Shown: positions 46,167 through 59,649, counted from the first letter of the stretch. The stretch is 64,000 nt of DNA from Plantago elongata (GCA_036897095.1 JAYMSP010000003.1:1-64000); one strand, 5' to 3'. The notes: generated by a model from the letters alone, not told the origin. Numbers and translations: made by a program.

Positions 46167-46421
46167 TACTCCCTCCGCTTAATAAGATTAAAATATTTTT
46201 ATATTTTCAACGTTGCATAAAAATGAAATAGATGTTCATTTATAAAAATAACCTTCAGAATACAATTTACTTTTAACCACACGTTATTGAATTATACATG
46301 TTAGCATGTTACGTTTCTACTCATTCAATATCTTAAATTCACTATTAACCATACATATCATATATATATTTTTTAAAATGTATAAATTTAAACTGTTTTT
46401 AATTAATGAGACGGGTGAGTA
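46167..46421. mobile_element. Stowaway-like MITE
   Basis: About 255 bp bounded by TA. Left end TACTCCCTCCGCTTAATAAG; right end on the minus strand TACTCACCCGTCTCATTAAT. CTCCCTCCG termini and TA target duplication are the signature of Stowaway elements (Tc1/mariner derived). It has no coding capacity and lies about 500 bp upstream of the VIT/vWA gene. Confidence 0.85.
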
Positions 46422-46737
46422 TTAAATATTAATTAGATTTGTACAATGAACTCTAACATAGATGTTCAATATTTGAACTACATCGATCTTAAACTCATAT
46501 GTTATTATTAATATGGGTATATGTCTTAGTGATTGTTTGGTATAATGGTATAAATCCTTAAACTTTTGAGACGTTGAAATGCAGAATATACTAAATTAAT
46601 TAAAAACAGATTGGAAAAGGATATCCCTAGCTAAATAAGGAAAAGTCAGATAAAATAATACCTAATCACCTGTCACACTAATTACACACTCAGCTCATAG
46701 GGGCCCACAACCCAACGTCTATATGCCCGACTGCCCG

Positions 46738-46744
46738 TATAAAT
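46738..46744 (+). promoter_or_regulatory. Probable TATA box of the VIT/vWA gene
   Basis: CCGTATAAATCAC sits about 190 bases before the ATG at 46931, in a locally less AT-rich stretch. The pyrimidine-rich CT repeat between it and the ATG is common in plant leaders. Confidence 0.5.
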
Positions 46745-46930
46745 CACGCACAATACACGACCTAAATCGTTGGCTACTCCATTACTCTCTCTTAAACAAC
46801 AACACCAGCTCCAAAATAGCAAAAATCTCCACAGCGTCTCATTTCTTCTTCTTCTTCCTCTCTCTCTCTCTCTCCATTTTCTCAACCTTTCAAACCAACT
46901 CCATCTCTCTCCTCGATTTCCGTCTCAATC

Positions 46931-49900
46931 ATGGCGGAGGATTTCGAGGTGGCGGTGGAAGACGGCCTCCGCCTCGCCAAGCGGATATACTTCGGCAAGG
47001 ACCGTGCGGTGGCGCCGCCCAAGCCTCCGACCGCCATGGAGAGGGTTTCCGGCCACTCCTTCCTTCCGACCTCTCCTATGCTCTACGCTGTGGTCGTAGA
47101 CCCTGCGATCGTTGACAATCCTGATATTCCGAGCTACCAGCCGCATGTGCATGGGAGGTGTAATCCTCCGGCGTTGATTCCTCTACAGATGAACGGCGTT
47201 TCGCTTGAGGTCGATTGTTTTCTCGACACTGCGTTTGTTACCGTCACCGGAACGTGGCGCGTGCACTGTGTTATGGGGAGTAAGAGCTGCGATTGCCGGA
47301 TTGCCGTGCCTATGGGCGAGCAGGTAGCTTGTGTTCGCTAATTAAGTCGTGGATGTGATTGTTTGAGTTCAGTGATGATTGTGAATGTTGATTGGGGAAA
47401 TGATCAGAGGTTTAGAATTGATTTAGGAATTTTAGGAACGAGGAAGGCACTGGAGCTTTGATGACAGAATCAGCTCGTTGATTCGTTGGATTTACTGATA
47501 TACATATGCTTAGGAGTATCTGCAAGTATGTTTGACTAGTTGTGTTAGTGAATTGAGCTCTGGATATTGTTAGTTGAGTTGAGTGATGGATTGTAGTTGC
47601 GAATTCTAGTTGGTGAAATTGTTGATACGTTTTTACAAACGATTGGAAATTATTGGACAGAGAGGTGCTGCTGGAGACGTGATGAATTCTGCTTTTGGTA
47701 CAATCATGTTATGTAGTTGGTTCATGTGCTTTGCTTTTTAGGAGTATCTGCAACTTAGATTAACTAATTTATGGGTGGTATAGTTTTTCATACTCTCTTA
47801 TGATTCAGAAGAGTCGATTGGTGTATTACTCGTTCCTCAGATGTGTTATTATTTAGCTAGCAGGCTTAGTTAAGATTGACCAAGTACCTTTGATTGACGG
47901 CTTTATTGGCTAATTATTTACTTATTCGATGTGACTATTTGGATTTAATGGTGGCTTCTGATTGAAAATATTGGATGGTGACAATAAAGGCATCATGGTA
48001 GATTTTACAAATGATTAGACATTATAGGAAGGAGAAAGGAGCTGAAGTTGTTGCGAATTTTGTTTTCAGTCAATTGGTTGCTTTAATCATGTATGAAAGA
48101 TGCAGATATGATATCTAGCATTTTGTTGCGGTTATACAGTTTATTTCATTCTTTTCTTCTATTCCTACTGTTGCTAACAATGTTTATACGAGTATCTGTG
48201 GTTTTGTTGCCGTTGTTCAGCTCTTTTTTGTCTCTTGCTTTCTGAGATGTCAATTGTTGTATTTCTTGTTCTCAAGATGTATATTATTTGGCTAACAGGG
48301 TTCAATTCTAGGTGTGGAGGTTGTGGTACCCAAGGGGAAGTATTGTACTCAAGTAGCTGACATGGATGAAAACGGAAGTACAGAAAAGCCAGGAAAGCTT
48401 GAAGATGGAGGCTTCCTGAAGCCTCATATATTCACTCTAACAATACCAGAGGTGACTAGTTTGTCACTTTGTTGTTTAATGTCTGTATTTGGGCAGGTAT
48501 TCTTATGAAGGTCTTGTCCTCTGAAACCGTGATTATATTTGCCCTTTCAGATTGATGGAGGGACCAATATCTCTGTTACACTTAAATGGTCACAGAAATT
48601 ACTCTATACTAATGGGGAATACACATTGGAAATTCCGTTTAATTTCCCTGAATATGTAACTCCTGCTGCGAAGAAGATTTCAAAACGGGAAAAGATAAGA
48701 TTGAATGTCAACTCTGGTTTGGAAATGGAGGTTTTATGCAAGACCACAAGTCATCCACTGAAGGTACTTTCATTTCCACTTTCTGATAATTATATAGACT
48801 AAGCAAGAATGATCATTACAGACTCCCCCCTCTTTTGATTGAAGGTTCAGGAGCAACGACGAGAAGTTGGCAAATTAGGTTTCCTGTATGAATCCGACGT
48901 TCTTTCATGGTCAAACAATGACTTCCTTTTCACATATGCTGTAAGATTTCATTCGGATTGCCTTTTAAGTTTATGTTTGAAGTGATGAATTGCTGCATTG
49001 CATGTTTTGATACAATCTCTTAGCAATCCATTCCGTAGCAAGAGGAGCCATTATTGAACAAATTGATTAATGATAATGCTTCATTAATAAAAATGAAATG
49101 AAAACAGAAACTTATCTCTCTCCTACTGTCATGTAAAATACTGATATACCTCAATAATTATTTCATAGATTGGCCAAATCCTGATTCTCAAAATTGTAAG
49201 CCAAATTTACAAACTACAAAATTGTTCAGAGTAAACAAAACAATTGTTGCGAAGATGAAATTTAAGAGATTGTCAATGGTGTAAAAGAAGTTGTGTTGAG
49301 TTTTTATTTTGAACTCACAACATAGGGGTATACATTTGCAATAAGTCCAAGACATAATTATTTTAGGACTTGAGCTCGACTAAGGGGAGTTATATCACCT
49401 TTGACAATTTGAAATATCGCAGATAACAAGCCATACTTCTGGTGGTGTACTCTTGAGTGCTCCATCGCTACATGATGCTGATCAGAGGGAGATGTTCTGT
49501 TGCTGTCTTCTCCCAGGAACAACGCAACAGAGTAGAAAGGTAACTTGAGTGTGATATAATTATAACGTGATGAGTTTCTCGAACCATTTGATGAAAATGT
49601 TGAAGAGTTGCAGTAGCTACTTCTTAAGAAGTTGCTTGATTATGAATCATGGGTTAGTGATTATGCATGTTCACACAACTTGATATATCATATGCAGTAG
49701 CTAGTTCCTATGAAATGATTTCCGTGCCATCGTGTTTTTATATCATATGCACTTCTGTGAATAAAGAATGATGGACAATCCCAACTTCTTATGATTCATA
49801 AATTTCCCCTTTTATTAATTATCTGGACTTGTACCTTTTGTGAACCTTGATCATTTCATTGCACATTGGTCAATGTTGAGATTTAATTATGGCCATCAGT

Positions 49901-52900
49901 TTCTTGTAATGTACTAGTTAGATGCAATCGTCAGATTCATACTCGAATGTAATTCAGTATCTGGAGGGGACATATGGTGCATTATGCTGAAAAGATTTTA
50001 TCTTATATTGAACACTTCAGTTCACTGTAACTTGGTTTTTTTTCTTTTCCAAAGATAAATAACAATAGAACCATGCATCTTCAGCATTTGAAATCTTCAT
50101 CAGTCTTATTATTGTGTTACATTGTTCTTGTCTAAGCATTATTTCCATGCTCTGTTTCTTAGTTTGCAATAGCATTAACTAATTTCATATCACGACGTCC
50201 AAAAGGTTTTTAGAAGGGAAGTGGTGTTTACTGTTGATATAAGTGGAAGCATGAAGGGCAAACTTATTGAAGATACCAAAAATGCCCTCTTTACCGCACT
50301 TAAGAAACTTGATCCTGCAGACAAGTTCAACATTGTAGCATTCAATGGTGAAACATACCTATTTTCTTCGTCACTGGAGCCAGCAACTGAAGAAGTTATT
50401 GAAAAAGTCACCGAGTGGATTAATTTGAATTTCATTGCTGGCGGTGGCACAAATATTGCACTGGCTCTAGATCAGGTATATCAACTTCTTATGTACCTCA
50501 ATGTAAAACCAAATGTCTATCTTTCACTTGTAAACACGATTTGTAGTTACTATTTTCGGTCTGAAGTGCATTTTCTTCTTAGTCAACTGTTCTGGTTGCA
50601 ACACTGACTCCATATTTGTAATATCAACCAGAAAAAAGAAAAAGGAAAGTTGTCCCAGTCTAAAAAATAAGGTGAAACTAATTCGCATGTTATGCTTTAG
50701 TGTGTGCTCTTCTGTGCGTGTTCTTCTTTCAAATTATATGATAAGGAGGAGATTTTCAAATTTCAACAAGTAAGATACTCTGCATGGGGTCTATTATGTA
50801 GCTTAATGCTGGAAGCTACGGTAAAATGACAACTTATGTAATGTATGTATGCTCATTTAATGCATTATGGCAATTTTCATCAGATTCATTTATAATACAT
50901 TTGCACGTTGTTTCACAATCAGCATGAAAGAATATAAAAGTAAATTTAAACCTTGCAACTTAACTATCAAGGATGAAATTGTTGTTTGTCACTTAGTAAT
51001 TTTCCTTATTGTAATATTCAATTTCCTCTAAAAAACTTGTGTTTCATTTTCAGGCCATGGCAATGTTATCTGATTGTCAAAAATCCATCCCAGTCATCAT
51101 CCTTATAACTGATGGATCTGTTGAAGACGAGAGGGAAATTTGCAATAAAATGAAAAGCCAGTTAAAGAATCAAAAGAACATCCACCCAAGAATTTACACA
51201 TTGGGCATAGGTAATTTTAAATTTATGGCCAGGGTGCTTCATTGTAGCAACATTAATATTTTTCCTTTTTAAGACCTTGTGCTATTTATAAGCCTTGAAT
51301 CAGTAATGGTTGTTCTCTCTCTTTGGATTATGCTTAATTGCTAAATTAATCGTGTTAGGTACATTCTGCAACCATTATTTTCTGCGGATGCTTGCAGTAC
51401 TTGGCCGTGGGCATCATGATGCTGCTAGTGATGTGGGTAAGTTTGTCTACAGTGTGCTTCGCTATTCTCTTCCAATTATTTCTAGAATTAACTTGCTACT
51501 CCATGTAGCTTTAACACGTGTTAGGGTTTTGACTCGCATGTATTTGTTAGTGCTAGGGCTCGGAACCATTGGTTTGAACTGGAAACCTACCCGACCCGAA
51601 TGGTTCTGAACCTCTTTAGAGTTCATGTGGTTGCTGACCAATTCGTAACCGTTTAGAACCATAACCCATGTATGTGTAGTAACAATTGAACCACATGGAG
51701 CCACTATGGAACCATATATAAACATATGAGTGTGCGTGTGGGGAGGGGGGGGGGTCCATTTAAAGACCAGAAAAACGAAACTAAGACAAGCTTAGGCGGT
51801 ACAGGGAAAAAGAGTTAGATTGGAGTTTCCATTTAAGGAAGTGATAGTGTTGTGTCACCCAATAAATACCAAACATTGCAAAATGTATTGCTTTAAGAGG
51901 GAGGGGAGGAGGCATTCCAAATATTGCAACTACAAAAGCTGATATTTTGCATATTGTTTATTTTCCAACTACAAAAGTTGATTGATTTGTTAAAACGTAT
52001 GCTCTTTATTAAATATTAACCTCAGTATATCTATTTGGTTGATATTTTAGTCTACAACAATTAATTGCATGTAATTACTAATATGAACCAAATTAAAACC
52101 TTTATTCTTTATTAAAATATATATTTCAAGTTCATATAACTATATAGCCTCGAACACTTGAACTATTACTCCTGTCAACTAACATATAATTCCAATCTTA
52201 TTTGTAGTGCAAAACATTTATGTCTCTTCTTGATACTCTTTGATTTGGCAGATTCTATTGAGGTCCGGATGGGAAGATTATTTGCCAAAGCATCATCCAT
52301 TTTTCTTGCAGACATTGCTTTTGATAATCTTGATAGCCTTGACGATCTTGAGGTACATTCTCAGTTGTATCATTGCAACCATTCCTGACGAATTCCCTTC
52401 TCCTTTTCCATGCTTGATTTTTGCTGTCAATGCTGTCAAGAAGAAAACAGTATTTCGTGAAATTTGATTCTGTCCTTGAATGCAAGCCAGATCAAATCAT
52501 GCACATATATTTTTGTTTTTTGAGTTTCCTTTTTCTTGGTCAGTTTTTATTACTCTCCTTATGTCAAGATGAAGTTAAAATATTCCTTCTCACTTGTCTT
52601 TCCATGGTCACATATCTTTATGTTAGGTGTTCCCTCAACAAATTCCAGACTTGTCATCAGAAAGCCCCCTGATTGTTTACGGAAGATATCGTGGGACATT
52701 CCCGGGAACCCTTAAAATTCGAGGTATCCTCCAGGATAAAAGTAATTTTCCTCTAGAGTTGAAGGTTCTAGAAGCGAAGGAGATACCAATTGGCAAGGTG
52801 ATATGTTAATATGCTGCTCTATGCTCAATCTCAGATGCACTTAATTTATTGTGCTGTTTTAGAATAAGTACCACGATCACTTTTGCTTGGCATTACCATT

Positions 52901-54336
52901 TTTAATTATATTAATCTTTTTCCTAACAAATAAAAAGACCTTCAATTTAATGTCAGTCGGAGTCAGAGTGTCAGACCTTCAACTTAATCTTACTATTTTC
53001 GAGTTCTAAGATGTGCAGTTCTTTATATTGAATGCAAACATTTTCTGCAATATTACTACTAGATATAATTTAGCAGAAGTAGTTACATGCCTGATGTAGG
53101 AATTATCTTTTAATTTGCTCATGCTGGAAAATCTTAATCTGGGAATTGATATATAATGCTCAGATGTTCAACTTGAGGGTGTCAGCAGTCAAAACTCTCT
53201 GTATGCATATGCCGACTGAGATTTGCATTTGGTTTATTTTGTTTATTACAGGTACTTGCAAAGCAACAGATTGAACTATTGACATCCCAGGCCTGGTATT
53301 CAAACAACAAAGACCTCCAAGAGAAGGTATAGTTCCAGCTCATTATTGCTTCTCGGTTTTGTTAAAAATATAGGTGCACGTTCTACAAAAAAACTGTTGG
53401 ACTTGTCATTTTTTATATGAAAGAGTTATGTCTCCATTGTCTGAGGATCGCAATTCAATCTATATCTTTATTATTTGTTACCAACTGGTTTTCTGTGAAC
53501 TACGGAATTTTTTAACAGTAAAATATCAGCTGTTACAGACTTATGACCATTTTATCATGAACAGGTAGCAAAATTGAGTGTGCAAAATGCTGTTGTTTCG
53601 GAGTACACGAACATGGTTTTGCTTGAGATGGAGAAAGGGAAAATAAGCATAGAATCATCAACCACTAAGCCACAGGTACGTGATTGACCATCAAACTTCC
53701 ATGACTAACAGTCTAAAATGCAGATTTATCATCATCATCATTCCCCTGGATTGTGTTCCATATAGAGTTAGAATCATGAAGTATCCTTGAGGCTCTCAAG
53801 AAAAGTACTTGTATATTTATTGTACACAACAAGTGAATTGATCTGCAACATAATGCATGATGTACAATTCTCATAATCATATTTACGTGCACTTAAAGTT
53901 AGGTTGCTAACTACCAATGATCTCGCAAATGAAATTTCTGTAATTGTCTAAGATTGCTCTCTTCTAAAGGACGATTCATTTAATGCTGACATACATGCAG
54001 GGACCCAAGAAGGTCGATCACCATGAAAAATCAGAAGATATTAGACCTAGACCCAAATATATGCTTGGGAATATGACACTTGGGTTTGGCAAATTGAGTG
54101 CAACAGCAGAAAATGTTCCTCCCGGGCTTGGAGAGGTTAAACCAATTGAAGCCGTAGAGATTTTTGCAAGGGCAGCTTCTAACTGTTGTGGAAAGCTATG
54201 CGACAATTGCTGTTGCATGTGCGTTATCCAATCTTGTTCCAAAATGAACGATCAATGTGCCATTGCATTTGCTCAGTTGTGTGGGGCTTTGGCATGCTTA
54301 GGTTGTTACGCCTGCTGCTGCGCTGGAGATGATTGA
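46931..54336 (+). CDS. VIT and von Willebrand factor A domain protein (inter-alpha-trypsin inhibitor heavy chain-related)
   Basis: Thirteen exons: 46931-47323, 48299-48451, 48551-48763, 48845-48940, 49423-49539, 50206-50475, 51054-51210, 51359-51436, 52252-52352, 52627-52797, 53252-53326, 53565-53675, 54001-54336; all phases agree, 756 residues. The N-terminal half (about 60-280) is the VIT domain (VDPAIVDNPDIPSYQPHVHG; PFNFPEYVTP). The vWA domain starts about 325 with an intact metal site: DISGS (Asp335, Ser337, Ser339), GGGTN and ITDGS (Asp434). The last exon gives a conserved-looking tail with 15 Cys in about 50 residues, ending CCCAGDD. This matches the plant family described as inter-alpha-trypsin inhibitor heavy chain-related (an Arabidopsis member is At1g19110, from memory). 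No signal peptide is evident, so it is probably cytosolic or membrane-associated through the cysteines. Function is unknown. Confidence 0.94.
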
Positions 54337-54971
54337 CCAGGGATGTGATAGAAATGCATCTCTAATCATGTAATTTTGTGTAAACAATATAAATTATATA
54401 GAAGTGGATGATACATAGCAATTGGTTTGTTGCAGGAAATGTAGTGTGCCAGTTGTTGCACATGGTTTTTAAAATATTCATTTTCCGCCGGGGTAGCATT
54501 GGCCGTTGTGCATTCTTTTGTCAATCCATCTCCCCTAACTACTGCTGTAATATCTCAAACATTTTTTAAATTGCTGCCATAAACGTTAGTCTATTGTCCA
54601 AGTTTTTTTCATGGGCGAAAATGCAAATTAGCCTTCAAATCATGATCATATACAAATCAAAGATGAGAAAAATGCAATGAGGCAATGCCAAAAGCTCATC
54701 ATGCTCTCTACATGATTGTTTTCTTATTCGTATATATAAACATGTCAAAATTAACACTTCATATTAACCTAAGGTTCTTCCCTTGCACCTAAACATCTAA
54801 ATCCAGACACCACTCCCCTATTAATGCAGAATAAGTAAAAGATGCATAGCAGAAGGCAGAAGGAACATCGGGGGAGAAGAAGACAACTGACAATCGAGAA
54901 ACAATTGAAAAGCTGTGTTTTCTCTTGCAACTCTTCCAACTATAATGAATTGAGATCCTTTTATCTCTATT
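54337..54971. other. 3' flanks of convergent VIT/vWA and COQ9 genes
   Basis: Convergent intergenic stretch that must contain both transcript ends. No further feature recognised. Confidence 0.55.
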
Positions 54972-57315
54972 TCAAGCCCTAAAAAATTTCCTCAACATTT
55001 CTTGGACAGGACCCCCCATTCCAACTCCCACTGTTTCAGCCAAATACTTCACCTGCAATTTTAGTTGTAAAAGAAATAATACATGAGACAGAGAAATTCC
55101 CTTAATACTTATTAACAACAGCATTGAGGTCACATGTTGTCACATGTTGCATAGTTCAAGGCGGTTTAAAAGCAATTGATAGCCTAAACTAAATAAAATT
55201 ACCAGGACACTGGTTCCTCAAAAACCAATTAGAAATCAGAGAGTACACAGGAAAGAGGCCAAATGCAAGGGAAGGTAGAAATGTTTTGGCTGTGTAAGAA
55301 CTCACAAGAAACGAAACAAATTTAGTTAACAGAAAAGTGGAACCATTTCATAATCGAAGGTTTGAAAATCTAGAAATGCTTTCAGGCATTAATGGGTATC
55401 ACAAGGATAAAAGCACCAGCAGGGAGTAAATAGAAGCTGGTGGAAAACAGAATCTGACCCTTAAATGATTAAATATGTACTTTAAAGGCCGGTAAAACTT
55501 ACCTCTTGAACAGACTTTCTGAAATCAAAAGCATCTTGAATTCTATCTTCCAGGAATGCCCATGTTTCCTGAAAATCTGCAACATGAATAGACCAAATGA
55601 GCAAGCTAAACCTTGTCTTGCAAGAAAGTATGGTTACTGCAAGTCAAGCTAGTAACCCCATACATGAATGGGGCCATGTTTACATCTCAGTTCTTGTTTT
55701 CTCAAGAATGCAGATAAACAGAAAATATGAGTCATGGCAAGAGCCCGTGGGAGCAAAAGAAGCCCAATGATGATCTAGATCATGATGAAACGGATGCTTT
55801 CTCATGACAGAATTGCCCCTGGATTGAAGAGACATGAAACTAACATGTGTCATAAAGAAGAAATGAGCAAACAGTTGATGAACCAACCTGGGGAAGCGTC
55901 AGTTAGCATGTAAAGTTCAGTGGCACTGTAAATTGCACCAAGGACGGTGCGTTTTGTGTACCATTCAGAATCAGTAGCTTCATCACCAGAACCATGCCAG
56001 ATCTCATCAACAAGCATAGCTCGTTGCTTGAAACTTGCAGAAATATTTGACGGACGTGCCTATAAAATGCCACAATAGAATGTTACATGGATATCTCAGA
56101 CTGATAAGGAGCCCGAAGAGCAATATAACGATTACCTGAATGCTTAGTGCTTGCGGCCACTTCGATATGTACGGACCCTGCATCTCTAATCGAAACCTCA
56201 CAAGCTTCGTCACACGCTGACTAGGAATCAGGTCTTTTAAATCCTCATTTGTATCAATTATATCAATCAGTCTTTGCAGACAATCATCCATATAATACTA
56301 TAGTCAAAATAAATTAATGATAAATCAGTATGGTGAAAAGCATTACAAATAATAAGTTGATAACAGCATAAATACTGTCCTTGACCATAATGGCTTATGT
56401 GGAAAGAAAGAACAGACATAAGAACATGTATAGGATTCATCTTATAAGAAAAGAACATATCCTGGATGGTCTAATAGACTTTTTAGGTCATGAAGTTGAT
56501 TGGTTTAATTTTGAGAGCAAGTAAAATGTATTATTAGTTGCAAAGTAAATTCCCGGAGTTCTGAGTTTAATTTGTAACAGCTATTAGTCTTTAGAAGGGC
56601 ATTAGAATGTTCAAATATGATGGATCAATTCTATCATAGCTGAAACATAGATACGTCTTAGAAGATCATGAATTGGATACGTCTTACGAGAAAATAATAA
56701 TCATGTACGGTGCGATAGGTTTTTTAGGCCATTAAATTGATGGTTTGATTGACTCTTCGTGTTTCATGAAGTTGTTAGAGCAAGAATATTGTAATAGAGC
56801 AGAGGGATTTAGGGATGAAGGAAGAGATGATTTTGGTGTAGCAAAAGCTACTTTTTCTGTAATCTTATAGATATAACTAAGATAAAGTAAAAGACACCAT
56901 CTCCATAGAGAAGAACCACCCAAAGGGCGAAACCAACTCTAATGAGCCAACTGGAATAATTCTGACTGCTCCATAATAAACCTAACACTCTCTTATGTAT
57001 AAAACTGACCAGAAATATGTAAGGTAACTTCCTAATTTGACTCGAACTCTATAAGGTAACTTTCCTATCTATACTAAAACTCTATAATAATGACAATATT
57101 GATTCTAATAATAATTTAGAACTCTAGGTCCTTAACATATTGTATCACTATTACTAAACATGACATGACTCTGATGCTAACATGTTTCAGCACAAACTTA
57201 GTACATGATTTCTTAACATGTATTTTAGAGAAATCTACAGTTCATGTCAATAGACTAAAGTATATGATACCATATGTCGAGCAGGAACACTTAAAAAGCA
57301 TTTCAATGTAAAAGG

Positions 57316-57351
<36 letters not shown>

Positions 57352-59254
57352 CCATCATGTTAAGATTATCTCACAACAAAGATAATTTTAACAATGTGGT
57401 TTCAAAGCCTACCTACAGTAATCAACAATTTAGTGCAGAACATATACAGAGGCTAACATATAAAAGCCCACCTCAACTAGAGCAGCTTCCTTCCTAGGAA
57501 AAGCACCAACAATCGAAGGGGATACACCAGCCTCCCTTGCTCCAGCAATCATAGCTGCATCACTCCACCCTAATTTATTCTGTGAAAAAAAAAAGCATTG
57601 CAACCAAAGTAACAGTTGTTAGTCAGACTCACAGTGCAACTCCAACATAAACTCTATTTTCCAGTGAAATCAAACTCTCTGTAGACAGTAAACAAATCAA
57701 CTGACATCCGCCCTGAAAATAGACACTATAACAACAATTCCTCATGCATCTCTTTCATTCAATTGTAGCAACACTACATCACTTCAAAAATCTCATACAC
57801 CTTGCTTTTTTTTTTTTTTTTTGCCTTGCTGCTATGGATAAAGTCATTTACACGAGCAGAAACGTGCAAGATTACATCAAAATAGTTTCAGCCGATCCAC
57901 AGCAAAAATATATAGAATGCACACAATGACTAATACTCTTACATTCACAGTTCTAAAAGCTGGCAGAGAAATTGAATCCATGACCAATACTTCTATATTC
58001 ATATTATCAAATGCTCGAACAAGAATTCAATTCACTGACTAATACTTCAACACTCACGGTTCTAACTGCTGGCAGAGAACTCAAATCCATGACTAATACT
58101 TCCATATTCATATTATCAAATGCTCGAACATGAATTCAATCCACTGACTAATACTTCTACATTCACAGTTCTAAATGCTGGCATAGAAATTAAATCCATG
58201 TACATTCATATAACCAAATCCTCGAACTTGAATTCAATCCACTCATACTTCTACATTCGTAGTTCTAAAATCTGGCAGAGAAATTGAAACCATGACTAAA
58301 ACTTCTACGTTCATATTTCAATCCACTGACTAATACTTCTACATTTTTGAAATGCTGACAGAGAAATTGAATCCATGACACATATTTCTACATTCTTGCT
58401 TTCAAATGCTCGAACATGAGTTTAATCCACTGACTAATATCTACATTCACGGTTCAAATACTTCTATATTCATATTATCAAATGCTCGAACATGAATCCA
58501 ATCCACTGACTAATACTTCTACATTCACAGTTCTAAATGCTGGCAGAGAAATGAAATCCATGCACATTCATATAATCAAATGCTTGAACATAAATTCAAT
58601 CCACTGACTAATACTTCTACATTAGTAGTTCTAAAAGCTGGCGGAGAAATTGAAACCATGACTAACTTCTACATTCATATTTCAATCCACTGACTAACAC
58701 TTTTACATTTTCGAAATGCTGGCAGAGAAACTGAATCCATGACAAATACTTCTACATTCATTTCAAATGCTCGAACATGAATTTAATCCACTGACTAATA
58801 TCTACACTCACAGTTCAAAATCCAGCCAGAGAAACTGATCCCCAAGCCAATACTTCTACATTCACAGGTCCAAATGCTCGAACACAAATTCAATCCGTAT
58901 AACAAAAGCACACAAACATTCAACATAAAAATGAACGGAAGAGAAACGAACCACGTAGCCTAACGAAGCCTGGAGAACACGCGCCTCCTCTTCCTGCCAG
59001 TGAGATTTGGGCCGAGCCGTACCCCTGGCCATCCGCGAATGACTATGACGCGCTCTTTCCTCCTCTGAATCGGCCGTGGGTGTAGGTTTTGGATCGAAGC
59101 GGTTAGGGTTTTGATCCGTAGAGTGTCCGAATGAATCTGTAGCCGAAGATGGAGCATAATTTGATATGATCCGAGCAGGAAAATGAGCAGTACCTAGCCG
59201 AGTGTTGCTCCGGCGGAAAGCCGGCATGAGCCGTCTAGCTGCCGATCGGTACAT
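54972..59254 (-). CDS. COQ9: Ubiquinone biosynthesis protein COQ9, mitochondrial
   Basis: Six exons in coding order: 59254-58952, 57579-57472, 56297-56136, 56059-55888, 55576-55503, 55052-54972; 299 residues. The N-terminus (MYRSAARRLMPAFRRS) is Arg/Ser-rich without acids, as in mitochondrial targeting peptides. The COQ9 domain then shows LGWSDAAMIAGAREAGVSPS, RLEMQGPYISKWPQALSIQ (lipid-facing helix region in the family), DEIWHGSGDEATDSEWYTKR and TVLGAIYSATELYML, all typical. COQ9 is a TetR-fold lipid-binding protein of the inner membrane that presents the quinone intermediate to COQ7 in the CoQ synthome. Introns 1 and 2 are unusual: intron 1 holds a higher-order minisatellite (57928-58897) and intron 2 an A(44) tract (57316-57359). 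The coding part appears intact. Confidence 0.95.
57316..57359. repeat. A(44) homopolymer in COQ9 intron 2
   Basis: An uninterrupted run of about 44 A on the plus strand (U tract in the pre-mRNA). It could be a slippage-expanded microsatellite or the tail of an old retroposon inserted on the plus strand; no clear retroposon body or target duplication is seen. Length uncertain. Confidence 0.85.
57928..58897. repeat. Higher-order minisatellite in COQ9 intron 1
   Basis: About ten units of 75-108 bp, each starting near TGACTAATAC and running TTCTACATTCACAGTTCTAA, GCTGGCAGAGAAA, ATCCATGAC, AAATGCTCGAACATGAATT, CAATCCAC. Approximate unit starts: 57928, 58036, 58144, 58240, 58329, 58431, 58507, 58605, 58690, 58792. 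Units 3-6 and 7-10 pair off by shared private variants (CACATTCATATAA; GTAGTTCTAAAA with GAAACCATGACTAA; TTTTGAAATGCTG or TTTTCGAAATGCTG; the short TAATATCTAC form), giving a four-unit block repeated with a period of about 361 bp. It lies wholly in the first intron. Confidence 0.9.
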
Positions 59255-59649
59255 GATAAACGACAGCGTATTGTCTGTAAGGCGATGGACTCGGAAACAA
59301 AGTGAAGCTGCTAGAGCAGTTAATTACTGTGATTAGTTATTCAATTTTCAATGGATCAAATTTGTTGTTTTCCGGTTTGCCACGCGGAGATTGATAAGGT
59401 CGCCACGTGGCTATTGATTTTGCCAGTATTTCTACTTCGGGAAACAAGGGACCGTGTTTGGTATTATTTTGTGGATTTTTTATTTTCATTTCTTTCCAAA
59501 AGGAAAACATGCATTAATTAATATTATAAAAATTGGATAGTGTTACATTCATCTTTAGATAATACAGTTTAAAACCACTTCGAACAAACATTCCCAATAA
59601 AATTAAATCAACCTAAATTTTTACTAGGGGGACTTCAAGGACCATAGTG
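59255..59649. other. COQ9 upstream region
   Basis: Upstream leader and promoter region of COQ9, moderately GC-richer next to the gene and AT-rich beyond. No other feature. Confidence 0.5.

Larger units (their letters stand above)
45166..46930. other. Intergenic between ankyrin-PGG gene and VIT/vWA gene
   Basis: It contains the 3' flank of the ankyrin gene, a Stowaway-like MITE (46167-46421) and the promoter and leader of the next gene. A CT microsatellite at about 46859-46875 lies in the probable leader. No gene seen. Confidence 0.55.

Noticed and set aside
51549-51740. GGAACC/GGTTC-rich patch in an intron of the VIT/vWA gene, resembling a hAT-type subterminal array
   Set aside because: Only one side is seen (TAGGGCTCGGAACC); no matching opposite end or 8-bp duplication was found.
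57928-58897. CRISPR-like array
   Set aside because: Units are contiguous and diverged throughout, with no constant repeat and unique spacers, and the locus is a plant intron. It is a minisatellite.
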